Shown: positions 45,665 to 57,321 of the stretch, piece by piece
How the letters are laid out: the number at the start of each line of letters is the position of its first letter
Numbering within the stretch: the stretch's first letter is position 1
Origin: Palaemon carinicauda
Taxonomy: Eukaryota; Arthropoda; Malacostraca; Decapoda; Palaemonidae
Direction of reading: 5' to 3'
Length of the DNA: 64,000 bases
Assembly: GCF_036898095.1 (NCBI RefSeq)
Contig: NC_090751.1
Coordinates: 48,491,553 to 48,555,552 of the forward strand
Notes under the pieces: generated by a model
Seen by the model: the letters and a program-made list of their open reading frames with translations, nothing else
What the model was told of the DNA's origin: nothing
Database searches by the model: none
Position numbers and translations under genes: made by a program

Positions 45665-47618
45665 GAGGAGTATATGAAGTGTGAAAGCTCCTTCTGTGGA
45701 GTTAAACGCCCGGACTTCTACGGGCACAAGGCGTGCCGGACCCATGCCCCTGCGTCGCCAAGAGAGGCGACCTTAAATACTGGGATCCGCAGAACTGTTC
45801 GGTCTGCAAGTCTCCTAGATGACGCGTTCAACAAACCTCCTACCACGGAGGTACGGAACACTGCTAGAGAGAAGCTGCGCAAATGGGTGCGCGGCTTCCA
45901 AAAGAACGCCTCTGGATCTTACCTTCCAAATGAAGATATGAGGGCCTTGCTTTTCCCGAAAGCCTCCAAGGACTCTGTGATCCCTCAAGACCAGATTCCC
46001 ACCATCCAACTGGTGGTCGAACATGACATCGTTATAGCACAGTCACTTCGTACATGTCACATCGATTCCGACGAGGTGGAACGTATGTCGGAGGCGTCTG
46101 AAGGTACGGAGAAGACCCTCATGGGCGAAGAGCTCGACTATGAGGAAGATCAGGTGGAATACCCTTATTCGGAGACCGAGGTTGCTCCAACACCCCCGGT
46201 TAAACCCGTAGTGACCGAGGAACCCGTTCCCTCTACCTCCACCGCCTCGGAAACATTACCATCCGCCACCCAAGAGGTCTTCCGGATGCTGGAGGCCCTT
46301 ATGGAGAAGAAGCTCATAGAGACTCGGGAGCAGTTCCGGACTACTCTTATCGGCTTCAAACAACCAAAGAAGATCTCGGTAAAGGACCTCCCTAGCTGCT
46401 CGGAGTCTAACCCATGGAGGTACGCCGAGCATATGCCAATCACGACTGGAAATATCTTCGCGAATGACAAGATTGGTTCTGTCCTCCTGGAAGAAGTGTA
46501 ATTCTTCCCGAATTTCGAGGCGTATCCGGACTGTTACGTCCGACTCAGGTCTGAACCAGCCTCAAAAGAAGAGACCAAACCAGAGGAAGTGATCGTGTTC
46601 AATCTCGCGAAGGCCCAAGCCATGCTGGCTCACTCAGTGAAGAGTCGAGGTTTCACCAACTCCAAGATGCCAGCACTGAGCAAAAAGCATCCATCCTTTA
46701 TTGCTCCAGCTACTGCGACCTTCCCCTTTGTAGAAAAGGCCTTCCAAGCGGTCATGAAGGCGGTGGAAGAAACTAAACCTTGCCCTGCACTGGAGGAGTG
46801 CAGACCCTTCTCCCTCACTCTTCCCCCCGATGATAGGTACTGGAAAGACATCCAGTTCACCTTTATGGTTGGAAAGTTGGAACCTGATGTGGCTGGTCGC
46901 CAGTTCAACGAGGACCTCCCACGACTGAACAACCATCTCCTTCGTCGGGAATAGGACACCAAGGAGGAACTTGCCGCTTCTGTCACATCAGATACAGCTA
47001 GAAGTCATGGCCGGGGACACTAGGGTCCCAGACTTGTATATGGTCCTAGCGAAGTCACACCTAGCAACTGTAACAAAGGACCTGTATAGCTTTGTTAAGG
47101 CTCGCAGAGCCTGTAGAGAGTTTGTGTTCGCCAATGCGACGGTGAAACACGAACCCCGGAGACTGATTTCCTCCAATATCTGGGGTAAACATCTCTTCCC
47201 GTCAGCCTTGATGAAAGAGATAGTGGACAAAGCCGCCACGGAGAACCGGAACCTTCTCCACAAGTGGGGCATGTCCCGAAAGAGGAAGTCCTCTCAGGAC
47301 GAAGGCCCTCAGCCTAAGAGGAATCCCTCCAAGCCTAGGCCCCAGCAACGTCAACCACGACGCCAGTTTCCGGCTCCCGCTACTCCCCAAGTGGTTGCAC
47401 AACCACAGCAGACCTTTCAACTGGTCCCCCAACCGGTGGTGTCGCAGTCACCGGTCTTCACCCATGCCTACGAGCAACATTCCACTACCTTTCGTCCCAG
47501 AGGTAGAGGCTCCGGTAGAGGCTCCAGCAGAGATTCTTCTCGCCGCCCCTCCAGAGGCAGAGGGGGAAGGGGAGCTAGAGGCCAAGGTGGCAAACCCTCG
47601 GGAAACCAGAAGCAATGA
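45665..47618 (+). pseudogene. gag-like protein of element C (broken)
   Basis: CESSFCGVKRPDF and HKACRTHAP open the protein, directly after the acceptor. C is the only copy with an in-frame ATG just before them (EEYMKCES). A frameshift pair lies between about 45,750 and 45,815, removing the CxxC context. Then come the helical region, the acidic stretch (ELDYEEDQVEYP) and the core. TAA replaces a Glu codon at 46,499, TAG lies at 46,952, and a frameshift near 46,980 leads to the basic Arg/Gly tail and TGA at 47,616. The pol frame overlaps from 47,395 or earlier. Confidence 0.75.
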
Positions 47619-49456
47619 AGTGCTTCCGGTGGGAGGAAGACTCCGCCAATTCCAGGATCATTGGACCTTCGATCCTTGAACACACAGCATCATCAAGATG
47701 TGACTAGGCTGGATCTGGACTCAACCATCCCCATCCTTCCAGCAATTCTTCCAACCGTCGACCCCCCTCTTGGAAGAATATGTCCTAGAACTCTTGAACA
47801 AGAAGGTGATCAAGAGGGTAAAGTCAACCAGGTTCAAAGGAAGACGCTTTTGTGTTCCCAAGAAAGACTCAGTCAAACTCAGAGTCATTCTGAACTTGTC
47901 CCGTCTCAACAAGTTCATTGCAAACAACAAATTCAAGATGCTGACTCTTCAACAAATAAGGGCCCTACTGCCTCACAAGGCCTACACGGTCTCCATAGAC
48001 CTGGCGGATGCCTACTGGCACGTTCCAATGAACCACTACGCTTCCTCCTACCTAGGATTTCGATTCCAAAAAAAGCTACGCCTTCAGGGCCATACCCTTC
48101 GGGCTCAACGTGGCTCCGAGAATCTTCACCAAGCTGGCAGACGCAATCGTCCAACAGCTACGTCTTCAGGACGTCCAAGTGATGGCCTACCTAGACAACT
48201 GGCTTGTCTGGTCGACATCGCCCAAAGATTGTCTGCAATCCTACAACAAAGTCACCCAGTTCCTGGAAATCTGGGTTTCAAGATAAACACCGAGAAATCT
48301 CGCCTCACTCCAGCTCAGAAGTTCCAATGGTTAGGAATCCATTGGGACCTTCAGTCACACCGCCTTTCCGTCCCACTGAAGAAAAGGAAAGAAATGGCAG
48401 GGTCTGTCAGGAGGCTCCTAAAATCCAAACGGATCTCAAGACACCAACAGGAACAAGTTCTCGGCTCCCTACAGTTCGCCTCAGTGACAAACCCAGTACT
48501 ACGCGCACAGCTAAAGGATGCCGCGGGAGTCTGGAGACGTTTCGCATCCATCGCTCAAAGAGACCTCAAGAGACGGCTTCCAAACAGACTTCGCTCACTT
48601 TTAAAGCCGTGGTCGGAAGCAAAGGCCCTAAAAAGGTCCATCCCTCTTCAACACCCACCTCCATCGATCAACATCCACACGGACGCCTCTCTGGAGGGTT
48701 GGGGAGGTCACTCCCACCAACAGCAGGTTCAAGGAACATGGTCTCCCCTTTCAAGACGTTTCACATCAACATCTTGGAGGCCATGGCGGTTCTTCTCACC
48801 CTGAAGAAACTTTCCCCGCCTCCCTTGATCCACATCCGTCTGACTCTGGACAGCTCAGTGGTAGTCAGATGGCTCAATCGCCAGGGCTCGAGATCGCCCC
48901 CAGATAAATCAGGTGCTTCTACACATCTTCCGTCTGGCGGACAGGAAGAAATGGCACTGGTCTGCAGTTCACCTACAAGGATTCCGCAACGTGACGGCAG
49001 ACGCTCTATCAAGGACAAGCCCAATAGAGTCGGAATGGTCCCTAGACGCAAGATCTTTCTCCTTCATCTCTCACCAAGTCCCGGAACTTCAGATCGACCT
49101 CTTCGCAACGAGCGACAACAATCAACTTCCTCGATATGTGGCCCCTTACGAGGACAACCAATGCAGAAGCAGTGGACGCCATGTCCCTGGACTGGAACAG
49201 ATGGTCCAAGATCTACCTGTTCCCCCCTCCCAACCCTCTGCTGAAAGTCCTCTCCAAATTGATAACCTTCAAAGGGACAGTGGCCCTAGTGGCTCCCAAG
49301 TGGCCCCGGAGCAATTGGTATCCCCTGGTCCTGGAGCTGCAGCCCAAGCTGATCCCCCTGCCGGACCCAGTTCTCTCCCAACAGGTACAGAAGTCGACTG
49401 TCTTCGCTTCATCACTGAAAGTCAAGGACCTTCATCTCATGATTTTCTCTCCCTAG
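47619..49456 (+). pseudogene. Reverse transcriptase and RNase H (pol) of element C (broken)
   Basis: The pol frame is +1 to gag. A Trp codon is TGA near 47,677. RT motifs DLADAYWHVPMN and IPFGLNVAPRIF are present, but a frameshift near 48,070 displaces the core. The catalytic box reads YLDN, not YLDD (GAC to AAC near 48,195), so this RT would be inactive even if its frame were whole. RNase H shows HTDASLEGWGGH, NILEAMA, LTLDSSVVVRWLN and VTADALSR, split by frameshifts near 48,750, 48,900 and 49,155. The DLFATSDNNQLPRYV block and AMSLDWNRW close it, with the stop at 49,454. Confidence 0.8.
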
Positions 49457-50416
49457 CCGTGAAGAAAAGATTTGGGATCTCGAAGAATAGTTTAGACTTC
49501 CTCGAGGAGTACAAAACAGAGTCTACCAGAAGGCAATACGAATCTTCCAGGAGAAAATGGGTTTCCTTCGTCAAGGCAAAAAATCTTACGGAAATCACCA
49601 TTGATTTTTGCATGTCCTTCTTTATTCACCTTCATGGACAAGGCTTAGCGGCCAATACGATTGCCACTTGTAAATCGGCCTTGACTATACCACTCCTATA
49701 CACCTTCCAGATTGATTTGTCCAGCGAAATCTTCAATAAACTACCAAAGGCATGCGCTAGACTACGTCCAGCACCTCCACCAAAACCCATCTCCTGGTCC
49801 CTGGATAAGGTGCTCCATTTTGCCTCTAGTCTGGACAACGATTCTTGCCTTCTGAAAGACCTGACTCAAAAGTTATTTACCTTTTTGCTCTCGCCTCAGG
49901 AGCCCGAGTCAGTAAAATAGTGGCATTATCAAGAGAAGAGGGCCAAATACAGTTCGCCGACACGGGGAACTTACCCTCTTCCCCGACCCAACGTTTCTCG
50001 CAAAGAATGAACTACCCACCAAGATATGGGGTCCTTGGAGAATCTGCCCCCTGAAGGAAGATGTCTCTCTATGCCCGGTGGAGAGTCTTAAGGTCTATCT
50101 TCGAAGAACTTCAGACTTCGGTGGAAGACAACTCTTCAAAGGAGAAACCTCGGGTAGTGACCTGTCACTGAAACAACTACGAGCGAAAATCACCTACTTC
50201 ATTCGCAGAGCGGATCCTGACAGTACACCCGCAGGTCATGATCCTAGGAAAGTCACCTCTTCCCTGAATTTCTTTCAAGGAATGGATTTCGAAAGCCTCA
50301 GGAGTTTTACAGGCTGGAAATCATTGCGCGTGTTCTTCAAGCACTATGCGAAACAGGTGCACGAAGTGAAACGATTTGTGGTAGCCGCAGGTAGTGTAAT
50401 GAAACCTGCTGCTTAA
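49201..50416 (+). pseudogene. Tyrosine recombinase (YR) of element C (broken)
   Basis: Conserved ATG at 49,201 inside pol (MVQDLPVPPSQ), -1 to the pol frame. Open to a frameshift near 49,875, then SGARVSKIVALSR (first Arg) in a second frame, a further shift near 49,970-50,050, and a third open piece with GHDPRKVTSSLNFF (His-x-x-Arg) and VFFKHYAKQVHEVKRF (Tyr). The stop is at 50,414. All catalytic residues are encoded, but in three frames. Confidence 0.8.
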
Positions 50417-50775
50417 ATCTGCATTGAACAGCGAGTTATTTCGGGACTCTAACTCTACGGGTGCCTGTGTTGACCCTATCGGGATACATAGTGATTCAAT
50501 GGACACTTAGTGTTTCTAATAGACTGTTCTTCATCAAGGTGAAATGTCATAGAATTTTTGCACGTGTGCCACATGCCCTCGAGCATGGAGTGTTAATTGA
50601 ACTCTAAATGCCAGGCGTTCCCCCAGGAACTTGTGTTTAAAGGCAAACTTTTTTCCCTTTTCAGACTCAAGATCACCATCTCTTCAGTAATTCTATGTAT
50701 ATTATTTATTATTATTGTAAATAAATTATATAATCATTATTGTAATTAATTTCTATAATTACTTGCAAGCTTAGA

Positions 50776-50781
50776 AATAAA
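50776..50781 (+). terminator. Polyadenylation signal AATAAA of element C
   Basis: Conserved position about 360 bases after the YR stop. Confidence 0.6.
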
Positions 50782-51213
50782 ATGCCTATTTTGTTTACCA
50801 TGTGCGTCTCCTTTCGCTCCTATTCTTTATTAAGAAATATATGATTGTTATAGTTTAATTTACCCCCTTTCCTCTTATGATAATGAGAATGATATAAGTA
50901 TCTTTATATTGTATACTCACCTAATCACTTGATAATGTTCCTACACCAATATGAACCTTCAATCTGTCTCCGAGACCGGCATGATCTCTCCACCAGGTGA
51001 GTAGTTCTTTAACCGATCATTTCGAGATATCCCTCTTGTCCACCAGGACTCCCCTGCCAGGGGGGCAGGAAGCCAGAACATCATAGAACCTCTGGTAAGG
51101 ATATCTACTAAGGATGTCACAGTCTCCACGGTCGCCAGACCATAGGAATATCGTTCGAAGACCTAGGCACTTGGATTGGGGAAAAATCCACGATACATTA
51201 ATTCTCTGGTACA

Positions 51214-51308
51214 CTTCCATCAGGACGATATGGCTTGAGCCCAAAAAACGGATTTTGAGCGAAGCAAAAAATCTATTTTTGGGTGAGATAGCCATGTCGT
51301 CCAGATGG
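51214..51308. repeat. Internal complementary region (ICR) of element C
   Basis: CTTCCATCAGGACGATATGG, then CTTGAGCCCAAAAAA, then CGGATTTTGAGCGAAGC to GCCATGTCGTCCAGATGG. Confidence 0.85.
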
Positions 51309-51404
51309 CCCCACCTGTCTGTTCTAGTTCAGCCTTCCAGGGCCCCCCCCCTGACATACTGTATCGCGGAGATTGGTAGGAACTGAACATAGGAATAAGA
51401 TGAG

Positions 51405-53141
51405 TGCGTGGCTTCCAGAAGAACGCCACCGGACCGTATCTTCCCAACGAAGACTTGAGGGCCTTGCTTTTCCCAAAAGCATCCAAAGACTCTGTGGTCC
51501 CCCGTGATCAGATCCCCACCGTCCAGATCGTGGTGGAACCTGATGTTGTCATGGCCCAGTCCATGCATGAGTGCCATCTAGATTCCAATAACGTGGAACG
51601 TATGTCGGAAGTGTCAGAAGAGACGGAGAAGAACCTCATGGGCAAGGAACTCGACTACGAGGAAGATCAGGTGGAATACCTTGATTCGGAGACCGAGGTC
51701 GCTCCTGCTCCTACTCCCGCAGCAACTCCTGCACTGTCCGAGGAACCTGTTCCTTTGACTTCTGCCACCCCGGACCCTCTTCCATCAGCCACTCAGGAGG
51801 TCTTCAAGATGCTTGAAACCCTCATGGAAAGAAAGCTACGAGAAACCCAGGAACAATTCCGGATGACTCTCGTTAGTCTTAAACAACCGAAACGGATTTT
51901 GGTTAAGGACCACCCCACTTGCTCGGAAGCTAACCCATGGAGATATGCCGACATATGCCAATAACAACTGGCAAAATCTACATCAGTGAAAGGGTTGGCT
52001 CTATCTTGCTGGAAGAAGTGGAATTCTTCCCGAATTTCGAGGCTTATCCGGACTGTTACGTCCGGCTCAGGTCCGAACCAGCCTCAAAGGAAGAGACCGA
52101 ACCGAAGGAGGTCATCGTGTTTGATCTCGCGAAGGCCCAATCTATGTTAGCCCAGGCGGTGAAGAGTAGGGGTTTCACCAACTCCAAGATGCCGGCGCTT
52201 AGCAAGAAGCATCAAACCTTCGTTGCGCCAAATGCTGCGACCTTCCCCTTCATCGAAAAGGCTTTCACAGCGGTCATAAGGCAGTGGAGGAAGGGAAACC
52301 TTGCCCTGCACTGGAGGAGTGCAGACCCTTCTCCATTACTGTTCCTCCCGATGATAGGCACTGGAAGGACATCCAGTCAACCTTCACGGTAGGGAAACTA
52401 GAGCCTGACGTAGCCGGTCGTCAATTTAATGAGGACCTACCAAGGCTAAATGATCACCTCCTTCGTAGGGAACAGGATACAAAGGAGAGGCTTGCCGCGT
52501 CGCTGTCCCACCAGGTACAGCTGGAACTTATGGCCGGGGATACTAGAGTCCCGGACTTTTACATGGTCCTAGCCAAATCGCACTTGGCAACGGTGACAAA
52601 GGACCTATATAGCTTCACTAGGGCTCGCAGAGCCTGTCGTGAATTCATGTTCGCCAACGCGACGGTGAAACACGAACCGCGGAGTCTGATTTCCTCCAAT
52701 ATCTGGGGTAAGTATCTCTTCCCATCTTCTCTGGTTAAAGAGATTGTAGACAAAGCCGCCACAGAGAATAGGAACCTTCTCCACAAGTGGGGCATGTCAA
52801 GAAAGAAGAAATCCTCTCAGGATGATGGCCCTCAGCCTATGAGGAAACCTCAGAAGCCGAAAGCCCAGCAACGTCAACAGAGATGACAGTTTCCGGGTAC
52901 CGCTACTCCCCAAGTGGCCACACAGCCACAACAGACCTTTCAGTTGGTCCCCCAACCGGTGGTGTCGCAGTCACCGGTCTTCACCCCTGCGTACAAGCAA
53001 CAATCTACTACCTTTCGTCCCAGAGGTAGGGGCTCAAGCAGAGGCTCCGGCAGAGATTCTTCTCGCCGTCCCTCCAGAGGCAGAGGAGGAAGGGGAGCTA
53101 GCGGCCGAGGTGGCAAACCCTCGGGACACCAGAAGCAATGA
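51405..53141 (+). pseudogene. gag-like protein of element D (5'-truncated, broken)
   Basis: Begins at the RGFQKNATGPYLPNEDLRALL block, so the Cys/His N-terminus is missing. The acidic stretch, Pro/Thr linker and core follow, with frameshifts near 51,950 and 52,280. TGA replaces an Arg codon at 52,884, after which the Arg/Gly tail (FRPRGRGSSRGSGRDSSR) continues in the same frame to TGA at 53,139. Confidence 0.75.
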
Positions 53142-54975
53142 AGTGCTTCCGGTGGGAGGAAGACTCCGCCAATTCCAGGATCGTTGGACCTTCGATCCCT
53201 GGGCACACAGCATCGTCAAGAAGGGACTAGGCTGGAGTTGGACTCAACCACCCCCAGCCTTCCAGCAATTTTTCCAACAGTCAACCCCCCTCCTGGAAGA
53301 ATATGTCCTAGAACTCTTGAACAAGGTGATCAGGAGGGTAAAGTTAACCAGGTTCCAAGGGTGACTATTTTGCTTTCTCAAGAAGACTCCGACAAACTCA
53401 GAGTCATTCTAGACTTATCCCCTCTCAACAAGTTCTTTGCGAACAACAAATTCAAGATGCTGACTCTGCAACAAATAAGGACCCTTCTGCCTCAAAGGGC
53501 CTACACGGTCTCCATAGACCTGGCGGATGCCTACTAGCACATTCCAATGAATCATTACGCTTCCTCCTACCTAGGATTTCGACTCCAAAGGAAAAGTTAC
53601 GCCTTCGGGGCCATGCCCTTCGGGCTCAACGTGGCTCCACGGATATTCACCAAGCTGGCAGACACCATCGTCCAATAGCTCCGTCTTCAGGGCGTCCAAG
53701 TGATGCCTACCTAGACGACTGGTTAGACTGGGCGACATCGCTCGAAGATTGTGTAAGAGCCTGCAACAAAGTCACCCAGTTCCTAGAGCATCTGGGATTC
53801 AAGATAAACACTGAGAAATCTCGCCTCTCTCCAGCTCAGGAGTTCCAATGGTTGGGAATCCATTGGGATCTTCAGTCACACCGCCTTTCCATCCCACAGA
53901 AGAAAAGGAAGGAAATAGCAGGGTCTGTCAGAAGACTTCTAAAATCCAAACGGATCTCAAGACGACAGCAGGAACAAGTTCTCGGCTCTCTACAGTTCGC
54001 CTCTATGACAAACCCAGTGCTTCGCACACAGCTAAAGGATGCCACGGGAGTCTGGAGACGTTTCGCATCCATCGCTCGAAGAGACCTCAAGAGACGGCTT
54101 CCAAACAGACTTCACTCACTTTTAAAGCCGTGGTCGGAAGCAAAGGCCCTGAAAAGGTCCATTCCTCTTCAACACCCACCTCCATCGATCAACATCCACA
54201 CAGACGCTTCACTGGAGGGTTGGGAGGTCACTCCCACCAACGACAGGTTCAAGGAACGTGGTCTCCCCTATTCAAGACGTTTCACATCAACATCTTGGAG
54301 GCCATGGCGGTTCTTCTCACCCTGAAGAAACTCTCCCTGCCTCCCTCGCTCCACATTCATCTGACTCTGGACAACTCGGTGGTAGTCAGATGTCTCAATC
54401 GTCAGGGCTCGAAATCGTCCCAGATAAATCAGGTACTTCTTCCGATCTTTCGTTTGGCAGAAAAGAAGAAATGGCACCTGTCTGCAATTCACCTACAAGA
54501 ATTCCGCAATGTGACGGCGGACGCTCTATCAAGGACAAACCCGATAGAGTCGGAATTGTCTCTAGACGCAAGGTCATTCTCCTTCATCTCTCACCAAGTC
54601 CCGGAACTTCAGATCGATCTCTTCGCGACGAGCGACAACAATCAACTTCCTCGATATGTGGCCCCGTACGAGGACCCCAAGGCAGAAGCAGTGGATGCCA
54701 TGTCACTGGATTGGAACAGATGGTCCAGGATATACCTGTTCCCCCCTCCCAACCTTCTGCTGAAAGTCCTCTCCAAACTGAGAACCTTCAAAGGGACAGC
54801 GGCCCTAGTGGCTCCCAAGTGGCCCCGGAGCAATTGGTACCCTCTGGTCCTGGAGCTGCAGCCCACGCTGATCCCTCTACCAGGCCCAGTTCTCTCTCAA
54901 CAAGTACAGAAGTCGACTGTCTTCGCTTCATCACTGAAAGTCAGGGACCTTCATCTCATGATTTTCTCTCCTTAG
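53142..54975 (+). pseudogene. Reverse transcriptase and RNase H (pol) of element D (broken)
   Basis: The pol frame is +1 to gag. A TGA lies at 53,362 with a frameshift just after, and a TAG replaces the Trp of DLADAYWH at 53,535. AMPFGLNVAPRIF follows, then a one-base loss near 53,705, after which the YLDDW box is intact but followed by LDWATS in place of LVWSTS. RNase H reads HTDASLEGW, with a one-base loss near 54,225, then NILEAMAVLLTLKK, LTLDNSVVVRCLN, VTADALSR, DLFATSDNNQLPRYV and AMSLDWNRW. The stop is at 54,973. Confidence 0.8.
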
Positions 54976-55916
54976 CCGCAAAGAAAAGGTTTGGAATCTC
55001 GAAGAAAAGTTTAGACTTCCTCAAGGAATAAAAGACTGAATCTACAAGACGGCAATACGAATCTTCCTGGAGAAAGTGGGTCTCTTTCGTCAAGGCAAAA
55101 ATTCTTTTGGAAATCGCCATTGATTTTTGTATGTCCTTCATTCACCTTCATGGACAAGGCTTAGCAGCCAACACGATTTTCAGCTGCAAATCGGCTTTGA
55201 CTAGACCACTCCTGTACGCCTTCCAGATTGATCTGTCCAGCGATATCTTCAATAAATTGCCAAAGGCATGCGCTAGACTACGATCAGCACCTCCGCCAAA
55301 ACCTATCTCCTGGTTTCTGGACAAGGTGCTCCATTTTGCCTCTAACCTGGACAACGATTCGTGCCCTCTAAAAGACTTGACTCAAAAAGTTATCTTCCAT
55401 TTTGCTCTCGCCTCGGGAGCCCGAGTCAGTGAAATAGTGGCATTATCAAGAGAAGAGGGTCCTATCCTATTCGCAGATACAGGAGAACTTACCCTCTTCC
55501 CCGATCCGACGTTTCTGGCTAAGAATGAACTCCCTTGGAGAATCTGCCCCCTGAAGGAAGATGTCTCTCTATGCCCAGTGGAGAGTCTTAAGGTCTATCT
55601 TCGAAGAACTTCAGACTTCGGTGGAGGACAACTCTTCAAAGGAGAAACATCGGGTAGCGACTTGTCACTGAAACAACTAAGAGCGAAAATCACCTACTTC
55701 ATTCGCAGAGCGGATCCTGACAGTACACCCGCAGGTCATGATCCTAAAAAAGTCGCGTCTTCTCTCAACTTCTTCCAGAGTATGGATTTCGAAAGCCTCA
55801 AGAGCTTCACAGGATGGAAATCATCGCGCGTTTTCTTCAAGCACTACGCAAAGCAAGTGCACGAAGTCAAACATTTCGTGGCAGCCGCAGGTAGTGTTAT
55901 GAAACCTGCTGTTTAA
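54720..55916 (+). pseudogene. Tyrosine recombinase (YR) of element D (catalytic domain intact, one stop upstream)
   Basis: Conserved ATG at 54,720 inside pol, in the -1 frame. One TAA at about 55,029 (LKE*KTES) interrupts the frame between linker and core-binding domain. From there to the end the frame is open: MSFIHLHGQGL (one residue shorter than the other copies), SGARVSEIVALSR (first Arg, near 55,420), GHDPKKVASSLNFF (His kept, but the second Arg is Lys here), WKSSRVFFKHYAKQ (Tyr, near 55,845) and the end AAGSVMKPAV. An in-frame loss of about 18 bases near 55,530 removes the PTKRWG segment. Confidence 0.85.
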
Positions 55917-56254
55917 CTCTGCATAGAACGAGTTACTTGGGACTGTAACTCTCCGGGTGCCTGTGTTGACCCTCTTGTGATACATAGTGATTTAATGGAC
56001 ACTTAGTGTTTCTAATAGACTGTTCTTACCAAGGTGAAATGTCATAGACTTTACATGAGTGCCACATGCTCTAGGGCATGATGTGTTTTCTTTGAAAAAG
56101 ACTGACGTTCCTCTGGAACTTGTTTCTAAAAGTGAAATTTCTTTTCAGATTCAAGATTGAAGTCTTTATTTTCTATGTACATTAGTCTTTATTATGGTAA
56201 ATAAACTTTACATTTATTATTGTAACTGTTATCACAATAATCTGCAATCTTTGA

Positions 56255-56260
56255 AATAAA
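56255..56260 (+). terminator. Polyadenylation signal AATAAA of element D
   Basis: Conserved position about 340 bases after the YR stop. Confidence 0.6.
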
Positions 56261-56759
56261 ATGTCTATTTTATTACATGTGCATCTCTCTCTGCTCCTAC
56301 TATTTATTAAGAAATATACGATTGTTATAGTTTCATTTACCCCTTTCTTTCTAAAGGGGAGGAATAATATATATATAATTGTATTATATACTCACTCATG
56401 CTTTGATAATATTCCTACCTGAATATTAACCTTTGTCCTGCCTCCGAGACCAGATTGATCTCTCCTCCAGGAAGTATAGTAAATGTTAATCACTTACCTA
56501 TGCTTGATAATATTCCAACCCGAATATTAACCTTATGTCTTGTCTCCGAGTCCTGCACGAACTCTCCGCAGGGTGAGTAGCTCTTCAATGATTGCTTCGA
56601 GATATTAGTATCGTCCACCAGGACTTCTCAGCCAGGGGGGCAGGAAGCTAGTTCTTCACGGAATCTCTAATAAGGACATGTTACATACCTCTATTTGAAG
56701 CCCTTGGCACTTGCATTAAATGGGGGAAAATTTCCACGATACATTAATTCTCTGGTACA

Positions 56760-56852
56760 CTTCCATCAGGACGTCATGGCTTGAGCCCAAAAAACTGATT
56801 TTGAGCGTAGCGAAAAATCTATTTTTGGGTGAGATAGCCATGACGTCCTGAT
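56760..56852. repeat. Internal complementary region (ICR) of element D
   Basis: CTTCCATCAGGACGTCATGG, then CTTGAGCCCAAAAAA, then CTGATTTTGAGCGTAGCG to CATGACGTCCTGAT. Both halves match the outer ends in reverse complement. Confidence 0.85.
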
Positions 56853-57321
56853 AGACCCTCCCGTCTATTCTAGTCCAGCCTTTCAGGCCCTGCCCTGTAC
56901 TGCTGTATCATGGAGATTAGCAAAAAGCTGGGCTCAGGATGAGGACGGACGTGACGTCGTTTAGCAATGGCGCCCGTTTGTTTACGTCTCGAGTACCAAA
57001 AGCAGCCACGGATGAGTGTAACTGTGGAACGGCTCCCCAGTTATTCTCTACCTTTCCATATCGAAGTGTTAACTCTATATGGGGTGCAGATAGCTATGTG
57101 GCGTGTTAATACATGCATCCCCTGTTGATATACGATATCCTAGAGGGAAACCTTTAGGGTACTCGCACCAGAAGTTAGAATTCTGTGATAACCTTTAGTT
57201 TAATTCTCTGGGAATATCCACTGTAGTTAAATATACCCTAGGAAGCTACTGAAGGAACCTTCCATCAGGACGTCATGGCTATCTCACCCAAAAATAGATT
57301 TTTCGCTTCGCTCAAAATCCG
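56853..57321 (-). repeat. Right inverted terminal repeat of element D
   Basis: Mirrors the left repeats of B and C (for example GCAATGGCGCCCGTTTG here against CAAACGGGCGCCATTGC near 34,789). Ends TCCG at 57,321. Confidence 0.85.

Larger units (their letters stand above)
43378..51404 (+). mobile_element. Element C, body and truncated right end
   Basis: Resumes the leader broken at 34,473 and contains the CCGG-rich block (44,430-45,190), acceptor ending 45,664, gag, pol, YR, AATAAA at 50,776, ICR at 51,214-51,308 and only about the first 95 bases of a right inverted repeat. At about 51,405 it changes abruptly into the middle of another gag gene (element D). The ICR and repeat of C resemble A more than B or D. 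Confidence 0.75.
51405..57321 (+). mobile_element. Element D: DIRS-type retrotransposon lacking its 5' end
   Basis: Starts inside gag, at the sequence for the family's W/L-RGFQKN block. It has no left repeat, leader, intron or zinc-binding start. It continues through pol, YR, AATAAA at 56,255, ICR at 56,760-56,852 and a complete right inverted repeat ending TCCG at 57,321. It is very close to B (shared wording in gag such as MGKELDYEEDQVEY, and in the 3' UTR). The join to the right repeat of C at about 51,405 must be a deletion or recombination breakpoint. Confidence 0.8.
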
